This document shows positions 40,526 through 50,300 of a stretch of DNA of 64,000 bases, one piece after another. The stretch's first letter is position 1. The number at the start of each line of letters is the position of its first letter. A model generated the notes under the pieces. The model saw only the letters and a list, made by a program, of their open reading frames with translations, was not told where the DNA came from and ran no database searches. Source of the stretch: Allocatelliglobosispora scoriae (GTDB lineage: Bacteria; Actinomycetota; Actinomycetes; Mycobacteriales; Micromonosporaceae); assembly GCF_014204945.1 (NCBI RefSeq), contig NZ_JACHMN010000002.1, positions 434,001-498,000 on the forward strand, read 5' to 3'. The position numbers and the translations under genes were made by a program.

Positions 40526-43500
40526 ATGGACTCGGACGTGTTCTTCGGTGTGTTAGGGCCGGTCGAGGTGACCATCGGCGGGCATGACGTCGCCATCGGC
40601 GGGCCCCGGGCCCGGGCCGTTCTGGCAGCGCTGCTCCTGGAGGCCAACCGGGTGGTCCCCGTGGACGCGGTGGTGACCGCGGCGTGGGGCAACGACCCGC
40701 CGGATGGAGCCCGCTTCCAGTCCCAGAACCGGGTATCCGCGCTACGCCGAGCCTTGCGCGACGCCGGTGGCGGCGATGTGATCGCCACCGCCGGTACGGG
40801 CTACATCCTGCGTATCGCGCCCGGTCAGCTCGACGCGGAGAGTTTCGCCGACGACATACGCCAGGCGCAACGCCTGATAGACACCGCTGATCCGGACGGT
40901 GCGGCGCACGCGTTGACCGGTGCCCTGCGCCGCTGGCGGGGGCCGGCCCTGCACGGCTTGACGACACCACGGCTGCTCGCCGCCGCGCAGCGGCTGGACG
41001 AGGCCCGGCTTACCGCACGGGAGCTGCTGATCGATGTCGAGCTTCAGCGCAGCCGCCATCATGAGATCGTCGGAGAGCTGCTCGACCTCGCCAACGCCCA
41101 TCCGTGGCGGGAGAAGCTGATCGCCCGGCTTGTCCTCGCCCTCTACCGCTCCGGACGTCGGCGGGAGGCCTTGGAGGCGTACGAGCGGACCCAGCGGCTG
41201 CTCGTCGAGGAGCTCGGCGTCGACCCGGGCCAGGAGCTGGTGCGGCTGCGCGACCAGGTGCTTCGCGATGATCCCTCGCTCCTCGTCGTACGGCCCGCCG
41301 CGCCGAGCGGCGCCGGCCCGGTGGCCGGGGGCGCCGCCGTCACCGGTGGCGGTGACCCTGCCCCAGCACCCGGCGGCGTGCACCTCATCCCCCGCTCGGT
41401 GCCGCACTTCATCGGCCGCGGGTACGCGCTGAACACACTCGACGCCCTCACGAGCAGTCCCGACACCGTCGCGGTGTGCACAATCATCGGACCGCCGGGG
41501 GTCGGCAAGACGGCGCTGGCCGTGCACTGGGCGCATCAGTCGGCTGCGTTCCCCGACGGGCGCCTGTTCGTCAACCTGCGCGGCTACGGCCCGACGGCGC
41601 CGCTGCGCCCGGCTGAAGGGCTGGCGGTCCTTCTCGCCGGGCTCGGCACGCCGCCCGACCGCATTCCGCGCGACGAGGCGGCGGCCGTCGCCCGGTACCG
41701 TTCGCTGCTGGCCGACCGCCGCGTCCTCGTGGTGCTCGACGACGCGTCCGACGCCGACCAGGTACGGCCGCTGCTGCCGCCAAGCCCGGGGTCAGCCGTA
41801 ATCGTGACCAGCCGCGGCCGCTTGACGGGGCTGACCGCGATGGAGGGTGCACGGCCGATGACGCTGCCGGTCCTGGCCGAGGACGACGCCGTCGAGCTGC
41901 TGGTCAGGCTCATCGGCGTCGACCGGGCCGGAGCCGAGCGGTCCGCTGTGGTCGAGCTGGCCCGCGTCTGCGGCCGACTGCCGATCGCGCTGCGCATCGC
42001 CGCGGCCCAGATCGGCGAGCAGCCCGATACGGAGATCGCCGTGTTCGTCGCCGACCTCCGCGCGGCCGGACCGCTGCAGAGCCTGACCATCGTCGGCGAC
42101 CAGTCCGCAGCACTGCGGCCCGCCCTCGCCCGCTCCTACGCCCGCCTCGATCCACCGTCCGCCCGGCTGTTCCAACTGCTCGCCACTGTGCCGATCGCAG
42201 ACTTCGCCACCGCGTCGGCGGCGGCCCTGCTCGGCGAGACACCTGGGCGGACCGCTCAGCTGCTGGAACGGCTCGCCGCCGCGTGCCTCGTCGAGCGGCG
42301 CGAGCCCGACCGGTTCGGGCTGCACGACCTGGTGCGGCACTACGCCATCGAGGTCGCCGACGGTGCCGCGCCCGGAGCTGAGCCGGCCGAGGACACCGAG
42401 CGGGCGGACGCCGTCCGCCGTCTATTCGAGTATCTGGTCGACCGGGCCGAATCGGCGATTCACGCCGCGTTCCCCAACACGACCCGGCTGGTGGCGCGCA
42501 ACGGTTCCGGTGGCTTCCACGACGGCGCCGCCGCGTTGGCATGGCTCGACGTCGAGCTGCCCGGCCTGCTCGCCGTCGCGGCCGAGGCCGAGTCGGTGGA
42601 GGCGCCGGAGCTGGTGTGGCGGCTCGCCGACGCGGTGCGGTTCTACCTGTGGGCTCGTCATGACTACGAGCACTGGCGCGAGATCGCCGCCACCGCGCTG
42701 CGGGTCGCCACGGACGCCGGAGACCCGCGAGGTGAGGGCGCGTCGGCGATGTCGCTGGGGATGGCCGAGCTGAACGCCAGCCACTATCAGCAGGCCGTGG
42801 ATTACCTGCGCCAGGCCCACCAGGTGGGCCAGTCGATCGGCTGGCGGGAGGTGCAGGCGGCGGCGCTGGGCAACCTCGGTGTGGCATACAGCGAGTTGGG
42901 CCGGATGGCTCTCGCGGTCGAGTCCTACCGGCGGGCGCTGGTGGTCAACGACGAGCTCGGCCGGACCACGGGCCGGGTCAACAACCTCGGCAACCTGGGC
43001 CTGCTGCAGCTGCGGACGGGCCAGTTCCGGTCGGCCGCCGAACACCTCGCCGAGGCGGTGGCGATCCTGCGCGGCCTCGGTCCCACCCCGGCATACGCGG
43101 TGTTCAAGCACGGGCTCGGCCAGGCCGCCCGGTTCCTGGGCGAGTGGGACGAGGCCGGCACGCACCTCGGCGAGGCGCTCGATGACGCGCGGGCGGTCGA
43201 CGACATCGAGACCGAGACCCTCATTCTCGGCGAGGTCGCCCTGCTCCACCGGGACCTGGGCCGCTTGGAGCTCGCACACGAGGCCGCCCAGGCCGCGCAG
43301 CGTTTGTCGGCGAATGTGGATGATCCTGACTTCCGGGCCATGGCGTTGCTGGCCTCCGCCGCCGTCGCCGCCGCCGCGAGCGACTACGAACGAGCCGAAC
43401 CGCAGGTAGCCGAGGCACAGCGGATCGCGGTCGCCTCCGACAACACCTATGTGTGGACGATCGCCGGAGTGCTGGGGGCCGATATCAGCCTCCATCGCGG

Positions 43501-43741
43501 TGCGGCCGCAGCGGCCCGGCGGCAGGCGCAGGCCGCTCGTGAGCGAGCCGGCCAGGTCGGGCTGCGGGACTTGGAAGGACTCGCGTTGGCTGTGCTCGCC
43601 GCCGCGGCGCTGGCCGCCGAGGACCACGACGCGGCGCGGACACTGGCCGAGCAGGCAGTCGACATCCACCGGGAGACCGGTCATGTGCTGGCGGAACAAC
43701 GGGCCACCGCGGTCGCCGAACGCGCGGTGACGGCCCGCTAG
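40526..43741 (+). CDS. AfsR/SARP-type STAND regulator (HTH-BTAD-NB-ARC-TPR)
   Basis: 1071 residues from ATG 40526, preceded by GTGGGGGA. An OmpR-like winged helix (about 1-95, VFFGVLGPVEVTIGGHDVAI) and BTAD (about 100-250; ALEAYERTQRLLVEELGVDP) form the SARP DNA-binding half. The NB-ARC ATPase (about 290-530) has Walker A IIGPPGVGKTALAVHWAH and Walker B RVLVVLDDASDADQV. TPR units (about 680-1071) include AALGNLGVAYSELGRMALAV and LGNLGLLQLRTGQFRSAAEH. Such proteins activate gene clusters when the TPR part senses a signal. Only 42 bases separate it from the LamG-RHS-immunity genes, so they may be its targets or co-transcribed. Confidence 0.94.
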   Translation: MDSDVFFGVLGPVEVTIGGHDVAIGGPRARAVLAALLLEANRVVPVDAVVTAAWGNDPPDGARFQSQNRVSALRRALRDAGGGDVIATAGTGYILRIAPGQLDAESFADDIRQAQRLIDTADPDGAAHALTGALRRWRGPALHGLTTPRLLAAAQRLDEARLTARELLIDVELQRSRHHEIVGELLDLANAHPWREKLIARLVLALYRSGRRREALEAYERTQRLLVEELGVDPGQELVRLRDQVLRDDPSLLVVRPAAPSGAGPVAGGAAVTGGGDPAPAPGGVHLIPRSVPHFIGRGYALNTLDALTSSPDTVAVCTIIGPPGVGKTALAVHWAHQSAAFPDGRLFVNLRGYGPTAPLRPAEGLAVLLAGLGTPPDRIPRDEAAAVARYRSLLADRRVLVVLDDASDADQVRPLLPPSPGSAVIVTSRGRLTGLTAMEGARPMTLPVLAEDDAVELLVRLIGVDRAGAERSAVVELARVCGRLPIALRIAAAQIGEQPDTEIAVFVADLRAAGPLQSLTIVGDQSAALRPALARSYARLDPPSARLFQLLATVPIADFATASAAALLGETPGRTAQLLERLAAACLVERREPDRFGLHDLVRHYAIEVADGAAPGAEPAEDTERADAVRRLFEYLVDRAESAIHAAFPNTTRLVARNGSGGFHDGAAALAWLDVELPGLLAVAAEAESVEAPELVWRLADAVRFYLWARHDYEHWREIAATALRVATDAGDPRGEGASAMSLGMAELNASHYQQAVDYLRQAHQVGQSIGWREVQAAALGNLGVAYSELGRMALAVESYRRALVVNDELGRTTGRVNNLGNLGLLQLRTGQFRSAAEHLAEAVAILRGLGPTPAYAVFKHGLGQAARFLGEWDEAGTHLGEALDDARAVDDIETETLILGEVALLHRDLGRLELAHEAAQAAQRLSANVDDPDFRAMALLASAAVAAAASDYERAEPQVAEAQRIAVASDNTYVWTIAGVLGADISLHRGAAAAARRQAQAARERAGQVGLRDLEGLALAVLAAAALAAEDHDAARTLAEQAVDIHRETGHVLAEQRATAVAERAVTAR

Positions 43742-43783
43742 CCGCGAAGTTCCCGGCGACGCCGGGCTACGCCGTTCCAACCT

Positions 43784-46700
43784 ATGATCAACAGATGGGC
43801 CGCTGGTAACAGCGTTCCCCACCATGTGCACATGTTGACGGGGTCCTCTCTGCTTCGCTCTGTGCTGCCGCTTGCCCTTGTGCTGGCGGCCGGACCGCTC
43901 CAGGTCCTTCCCTCCCCCATCGCGCCGGCTGCGCCGCAGGTCCGCGCCGTAAGCCAGTCCGGGACGAACTGCTCGACCACGGCCGAGACGGAGCTGGTCG
44001 CCAAGCGAGTCGCGGCGGCTTGCGACCATCGGGTGGAGGTGACTGCCCAGCGGACCGAGACGACCCTCGTCTACGCCAACCCCAACGGCACCATGACCGC
44101 CGAGGCAGCGCTCAAACCGCAGCGGGTACGCCGACCAGACGGATCGTGGGTGCCGACCGATGCCACGCTGACGCGGGCGTCCGACGGCGCGGTCATACCC
44201 GTCGCTTCCTTCCTGCCGATCAGGTTCTCCGGCGGCGGGACCGGCCCGCTGGCCCGGATCAGCAAGGGCGACAAGGAACTCAGCATCACGTGGTCGGGTG
44301 GACCGCTGCCCGCGCCCCGGTTGGACGGCGCCAGCGCGATCTACCCGAACGTGTTCCCCGATGTGGACCTGCGGGTGACCGCCGACGTGGACGCCTTCTC
44401 CGAGATCCTGGTGGTGAAGACCCGCAAGGCTGCGGCGAATCCGGCCGTCCGCCGGGTACGGTTTGCCACCGCCACGAAGGGGATCACCCTGGCGACCGAC
44501 CCGCGTACCGGTGCCCTGGTCGCCAAGGCCGGATCGAACGTCGTGTTCAGCGGCGCGACCCCGATGATGTGGGACTCCACCGCCGCCGTCGCCACCGTGG
44601 CGGAATCGCGGACCGCGAATCGGCCGCCGGAACAGGTCACCTCGTCCGCCGAGGGCGGTGCCGCAGCGGATCGGCACGGGCTGCCCGACCGGCGCAGCGC
44701 GATGCGTACCGAGCTGGCCGCGGGCCGCCTCACCGTGCTCGCGGACACGGCTCTGCTGGACGACCCGGCGACCGTGTACCCGGTCATGATCGACCCTTCC
44801 GTCGCCGGTGGAGCGTTCCACTGGGCCATGCTGTGGAAGGAGTACGGCAACACCAGCTACTACGACGTCGGCTGCGTCAACTGCAACAGCCAGGAGGAGC
44901 AGTCCGGGCTGATCCGCGTCGGCTACCAGAACTTCTCCGGAGTGTCGACGATCCGGTCGTTCTTCGAAATGGACACCCGCTCGATCGTCGGCAAGCAGGT
45001 GCTGGCCGCACGGTTCTCGATGACCCAGTCCTGGTCGGGCAGCTACTGCGGCGGCCCCAGCTACCCGACGCTGCTCTACGCGACCGACCCCCTCTATTCG
45101 GGCATCACCTGGAACAGCGCCTGGAACATGAACTACTACGGCGCGATGGGTGCCAACTCCGAGACGCGCTTCTACAACAGCGGAAGCTGCCCGCAGGGCC
45201 GCGTCGAGTGGAACGCCTGGGACTCCGCCGCCTATGCCGCCTCGACCGGACTGGGCTCGATGACCATGGCACTCGTCGCCGAGCAGGAGTGGGACCGCAA
45301 CTCGTGGCGCCGCTACCAGCTCGACCCCTTCCTGTCGGTCGACTACAACAGCTACCCCGGTACCCCCGACGACCTGCGCACCGCATCGACCGCACAGGAG
45401 ACCGGCGCGGCGTGCGTGACCGGCTCCGGCCGGCCCTACGTGCGCAGCCTGACGCCCGTGCTGAAGGCCCACGTCACCGACCCCGACAGCGACGTGCTGC
45501 GGGCGACCGCGACCCTGCGGGTGTGGAATCCCGCGACCGGTGCCTTCGTCGCCGACAGCACCATCGAGGCGAGCAACGCCCCCGCCAACAGCGTCGCGCA
45601 GTTCACCACGCGGACGCTGACCAACGGCAGCACCTACTCCTGGCACGTGCAGACCAACGACACCCACGCTGACAGCCCCGCCACGGCGGAGTGCGAGTTC
45701 ACCGTCGACACCACCCGGCCGGCCGCACCGCAGACGATCAGCTCCACCGCCTACCCGGCGGACGGCTCGTTCCACGGCGGTGTCGGGCGGACCGGCTCGT
45801 TCACGATCACCCCCGGAACCGGGGACTCGGCGGACCTGGCGGCCTACGTATGGGCGCTGACCCCGCTGACGACTCCGCCCACCGACGGCACCCGCACGAT
45901 CTCGCCGCTGGCCGCCGACCATTCGGCGACGCTGCTGCTCACCCCGACAATCGGCGGCCTCAACACGCTGCGCGTGTGGTCGGTGGACAAGGCCGGCAAC
46001 ATCACCACCACCGCCGCCCCGAAGGAATACCAGTTCCTCGTCGGCGACCCGACCGAACCCGACGGCTCCTGGACCGGCGGTGACGCGGCCGGTGCCGCCC
46101 AGCTCGCCGACGATGCCGGGTCGCATCCGGCCGCCGCGACCGGGGTCGTCTTCGGCGTACCCGGACGGTTGTTGGAAGGGCCGACCGCGGCCCGCTTCAA
46201 CGGGACGAGCAGCCAGGCCGTCACGACGGGACCGGTGATCGACACCAGCGGCAGCTTCAGCATCGCGGCCTGGGTACGCCCGACCGCAGCCGGCGGAAAC
46301 AGGGGCGTGGTGAGCATCGACGGGCTGCACACCTCCGTGATCAGGCTCGGCAGCACAGGCACCACGTGGTGGGTCAAGGGCGCCAACGCCGACGTCGCCT
46401 CGCCACTGCTGTCCGGCCCCACGAACGGCACGGTCCGGCTCAACACCTGGACCCACCTGGCCGCGACCTACGACGCCTCGACGGCCATGCTCACCCTCTA
46501 CGTCAATGGCGAAGCAGGCGGGTCGACCAGCTGGTACCCGCCCGCGGCCGCCACCGGATCGCTCGCCGTCGGGCGGGCCAAGACCGCCGACGCAGCCGCC
46601 GAATACTTCGCCGGTGACCTCGCCGAGGTACGCGTCTGGGACCGGAAGCTGCAGGCGGCCGAGGTCGGCGCCTCCGTGGCCACGCTGGTGGGCTCGTGGA

Positions 46701-47293
46701 GCCTCGACGGCAACGGATCCGACGACCTCGGCCTGCACGACACGAGCGCGGGACCCGGCGTCACGTGGGGACCGGACCGGTTCGGCACGCCCGGCTCGGC
46801 GGTGGTCCTCTCCAACGCCGCCGGGTCCTATCTCACCGCCTCGGGTCCGGTGATCCGCACCGATCAGTCGTTCACCGTGTCCTTCTGGGCCTACCTGCCA
46901 TCGCCGCAGAACGCCCCGGCGGCGTTCTCCGTCGCCGGCAACCGCTTCTCGGCGTTCGAGCTCTTCACCACCAGCAGCGGCCGCTGGTACTTCACGAGGT
47001 ACGCCGCCGACCAGGACAATCCGACGAGCTCGTCGATGTGGGCGACCGGGCCGATCGGGCAGTGGACCCATGTCGTGGCCGTCTACAACGCCACAGCCGC
47101 CAAATCCTCCCTGTACATCAACGGCGTCCGCACCTCCGCGACATCCACGCTCGCCGGCTGGGCCTCGTCGCTGCCACTCATGATCGGCACCTCCACCGTC
47201 AACGGATCGCGGCTCGGCAACTTCCCCGGATCGATCGACGACGTCCAGGTCTACCAGGGCGCCATGCCCCCCAGCCAGGCCGCCGCTCTCTGA
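43784..47293 (+). CDS. Large secreted LamG-domain surface protein
   Basis: 1169 residues. The start is uncertain: ATG 43784, or ATG 43832 (MLTGSSLLRSVLPLALV), which would give a better signal peptide. The N-terminal 550 residues are the secreted region usually found in proteins encoded just before actinobacterial RHS proteins, with TTLVYANPNGTMTAEAAL, VYPVMIDPSVAGGAF and DNRLRE-like IRSFFEMDTRSIVGKQVL. A Fn3-like part precedes two LamG/concanavalin jelly rolls (about 760-960 and 965-1165; SFSIAAWVRPTAAGGNRGVV, SFTVSFWAYLPSPQN). Such domains bind carbohydrates or partner proteins. Gap to the RHS gene is 44 bases with its own GGAGG site. Confidence 0.88.
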   Translation: MINRWAAGNSVPHHVHMLTGSSLLRSVLPLALVLAAGPLQVLPSPIAPAAPQVRAVSQSGTNCSTTAETELVAKRVAAACDHRVEVTAQRTETTLVYANPNGTMTAEAALKPQRVRRPDGSWVPTDATLTRASDGAVIPVASFLPIRFSGGGTGPLARISKGDKELSITWSGGPLPAPRLDGASAIYPNVFPDVDLRVTADVDAFSEILVVKTRKAAANPAVRRVRFATATKGITLATDPRTGALVAKAGSNVVFSGATPMMWDSTAAVATVAESRTANRPPEQVTSSAEGGAAADRHGLPDRRSAMRTELAAGRLTVLADTALLDDPATVYPVMIDPSVAGGAFHWAMLWKEYGNTSYYDVGCVNCNSQEEQSGLIRVGYQNFSGVSTIRSFFEMDTRSIVGKQVLAARFSMTQSWSGSYCGGPSYPTLLYATDPLYSGITWNSAWNMNYYGAMGANSETRFYNSGSCPQGRVEWNAWDSAAYAASTGLGSMTMALVAEQEWDRNSWRRYQLDPFLSVDYNSYPGTPDDLRTASTAQETGAACVTGSGRPYVRSLTPVLKAHVTDPDSDVLRATATLRVWNPATGAFVADSTIEASNAPANSVAQFTTRTLTNGSTYSWHVQTNDTHADSPATAECEFTVDTTRPAAPQTISSTAYPADGSFHGGVGRTGSFTITPGTGDSADLAAYVWALTPLTTPPTDGTRTISPLAADHSATLLLTPTIGGLNTLRVWSVDKAGNITTTAAPKEYQFLVGDPTEPDGSWTGGDAAGAAQLADDAGSHPAAATGVVFGVPGRLLEGPTAARFNGTSSQAVTTGPVIDTSGSFSIAAWVRPTAAGGNRGVVSIDGLHTSVIRLGSTGTTWWVKGANADVASPLLSGPTNGTVRLNTWTHLAATYDASTAMLTLYVNGEAGGSTSWYPPAAATGSLAVGRAKTADAAAEYFAGDLAEVRVWDRKLQAAEVGASVATLVGSWSLDGNGSDDLGLHDTSAGPGVTWGPDRFGTPGSAVVLSNAAGSYLTASGPVIRTDQSFTVSFWAYLPSPQNAPAAFSVAGNRFSAFELFTTSSGRWYFTRYAADQDNPTSSSMWATGPIGQWTHVVAVYNATAAKSSLYINGVRTSATSTLAGWASSLPLMIGTSTVNGSRLGNFPGSIDDVQVYQGAMPPSQAAAL

Positions 47294-47337
47294 GCCGAGC
47301 CTCCTTCCCGCTTCCATCGATCCACCGGAGGTCTGTC

Positions 47338-50300
47338 ATGTCCGAGAACGCTGGCCGCAGGTCGCTGTGGCGACCGGCCGTCATGGTGAGGCTCAGCCGA
47401 TTCCGTTCCGTGGCCGCCGTGACGGCGGTGACGGTCCTGGCGTCGGTCCTCGTCGCCCCGCCGTTCGCCAAGGCGACGGCCGCATTCGACCCCAAGCCGC
47501 TGCAGAAGGTCCCGTCCGTACCCGTCACGAAGGTCCTGGCCCGCGCCAGGACCGCCGACCCCGCCACGGCCGCCGCGGCGGTTCCCCGCGTCGCGCCCCG
47601 CTGGCCGGCGCCCGGCACCGCGACCGTGGACCTGGTCCCCCCGACCGGTGTCACGACGACCGGCCGGTCCACCGCCGGTCCGGCCGTGCGGGCCGGTGCC
47701 CTGCCGGTCACCGTCCGCGCGCTCGACGACGGCACCACCGAGACCCGCACCGCGGCCGGTGCCGCACCGACGACCCGGGTCCGGGTCGAACTGCTCGACC
47801 GTGCCCGCACCGCCCGCACCTGGAAAGACAGCCTGCTGATACGCGTCAGCGCCGCCGCGGCCGGAACGAAGGCACTGGTACGCCTGAGCGTCCGCTACAC
47901 CGACTTCCGCACGGCCTACGGGGCCGACTGGGCATCTCGGCTGCGCCTTCACACCCTGCCCGAATGCGCGCTGACCAGGCCCGGCGACGCCGACTGCCAA
48001 CCGGTGCCGCTGGCGTCCACCAACAACGTCGGCACCGGCGAGGTGACCGCCGACGTCCTGGTCCCCGGCGCCACCGCGGCCACCCTGGCCGCCGACACCG
48101 GTGCCCTGCTCGGCCTCACCGCCGGGCCGAGCGGACCTTCAGGCGACTACGCCGCCACCTCCCTGCAGGCGTCGGCGACCTGGCAGGCGGGCGGTTCCTC
48201 GGGCGATTTCAACTGGTCCTACCCGCTGCGAGTCCCCCCGTCGGCCGGTGGACCAGCGCCCAGCCTGGGCCTGGCCTACTCCTCGCAGAGCGTCGACGGA
48301 CGCACCGACGCCAGCAACAACCAGCCGTCGGTGGTGGGAGAGGGATTCGACCTGTCCGTCGGCGGCTTCATCGAGCGCCGCTACAAGACCTGCGCCGACG
48401 ACATGGGCGGCACCGCCAACAACACCGTCAAGACCGGCGACCGATGCTGGGGCACCGACAACGCCTCCCTCTCCATGGCCGGCCACGCCGGTGAGCTGAT
48501 CTACAACGCGAGCGAAGGGGTGTGGCACCTGCGCCGTGACGACGGGACTCGGGTGGAGCACCTGCTCGGCGCTGCGAACTGGGCCGACCGGGGCGAGTAC
48601 TGGAAGGTCACCACGGTCGACGGCACGCAGTACTTCTTCGGCCGCAACCAGCTGCCGGGATGGACCCAGGGCCGGCCCGATCAGGAGTCCACGCAGTACA
48701 CGCCGGTGTTCGGCAACAACACCGGCGAGCCGTGCCACCTCGCCACCTTCAACACCTCCTGGTGCCGCCAGGTGTACCGGTGGAACCTCGACTACGTCGT
48801 CGACGTGCACGGCAACAGCATGTCGCTGTGGTACACGAAGGAGTTCAACAGCTACGCCCGCAACGCCAACCAGCACGACCCGCAGCCCTACGTACGTGCG
48901 GCGACGCTGTCCCGCATCGACTACGGCACCCGGGCCGACGCCGAATTCGGGGTCGCGCCGATGCGGGTGGAGTTCGGCTACGCCGACCGGTGCGACGCCG
49001 ACTGCGCGACGCATGACGGAACACATTGGACAGATACTCCGTGGGACAGCGAGTGCGCCGGCGACCCGTGCACCAACGGCTCGCCGACGTTCTGGACCAC
49101 CCGGCGGCTCGCCACGATCACCACCCGGGTCTGGGGCGGCAGCGCCTACCGCGACGTCGACCGCTGGTCGCTGCGGCACACGTACCCTGATCCCGGCGAC
49201 GCCACCCGAGCCGGGCTGTGGCTCGCCGGGCTGACCCGCACGGGCCTGGTCGGCGGGTCGGCGTCGCTGCCGGAGATCACCTTCGGCGGCGTGCAGCTGC
49301 GCAACCGGGTCGACACCGAGGACGACCAGCTGCCGCAGATGAACTGGTGGCGCGTCCGATCGATCATGAACGAGACCGGCGGTGAGGTCACCGTCGACTA
49401 CTCCGCCCCCGAATGCGTCGCCGGATCGCACATGCCGGTGTCGCCGGAGTCGAACACCATGCGCTGCGGCCCGGTCCTGGGCATGTTCCCCGGCGACCCG
49501 AACAAGATCGACTGGTTCCACAAGTACCTCGTCACCGCGGTGATGCAGACCGACCACACCGGCGGCGGCGTACGCACCGTCGCGGCCTACGAATACGTCG
49601 GCACACCCGCCTGGCACCACGACGACATCGACGGTCTGACACCGCCCGACCGGGTGTCGTGGGGGCAGTGGCGCGGCTACGACCGCGTCCGGGTCCGTCA
49701 AGGCGACCCGGGTGAGCAGACGCTCGCCGAAACACTGTTCTACCGGGGCATGGACGGCGACGCCCTGCCCGGCGGCGGCGTCCGGAACGCCCAGGTCTCC
49801 GCCTCCGAAGGGGCACCGGTGGCCGACTCGGACGCGTTCGCGGGGATGCCCCGCGAGACCATCGCCTACGAACTGCCGTCGATGACGGTCGTCGGTGCCT
49901 CGATCAGCGACGCCTGGCAGTCCGCGCCGACCGCGAGCCGCACCGTCGGCGACGAGACAGTCCACTCCCGCCTCGTCCGCGTCTCCGGCACCCGCAAGCG
50001 CCTGCTCCTCGACGGCGGGCGCGGTTTCCAACGGAGCTCGACCAGCACCACCTTCGGTGCCCTCGGCCTGCCGACGGCCCTGGAGGACCGCGGCGACGAC
50101 GCGGTCGCCGGCGATGAGCGGTGCACCCGCTACACCTACCTCACCAACCCCGACGCATGGCTCATGGTCGGCGTATCCCGGATCCAGACGCTCGCCCTGC
50201 GCTGCGACCAGTCGCCGACCTCGGCCGCCGACGTGATCAGCGATGTCCGGTCCTCCTTCGACGGCCGACCATGGGGCATCGCACCGACCCTGGGCGACAT

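Noticed and set aside
42422-47317. A 1631-codon open frame on the minus strand opposite the SARP and LamG genes
   Set aside because: It is the antisense image of strongly GC3-biased genes: Gly/Arg/Ala/Val-rich, no domain, spanning two well-supported plus-strand genes.
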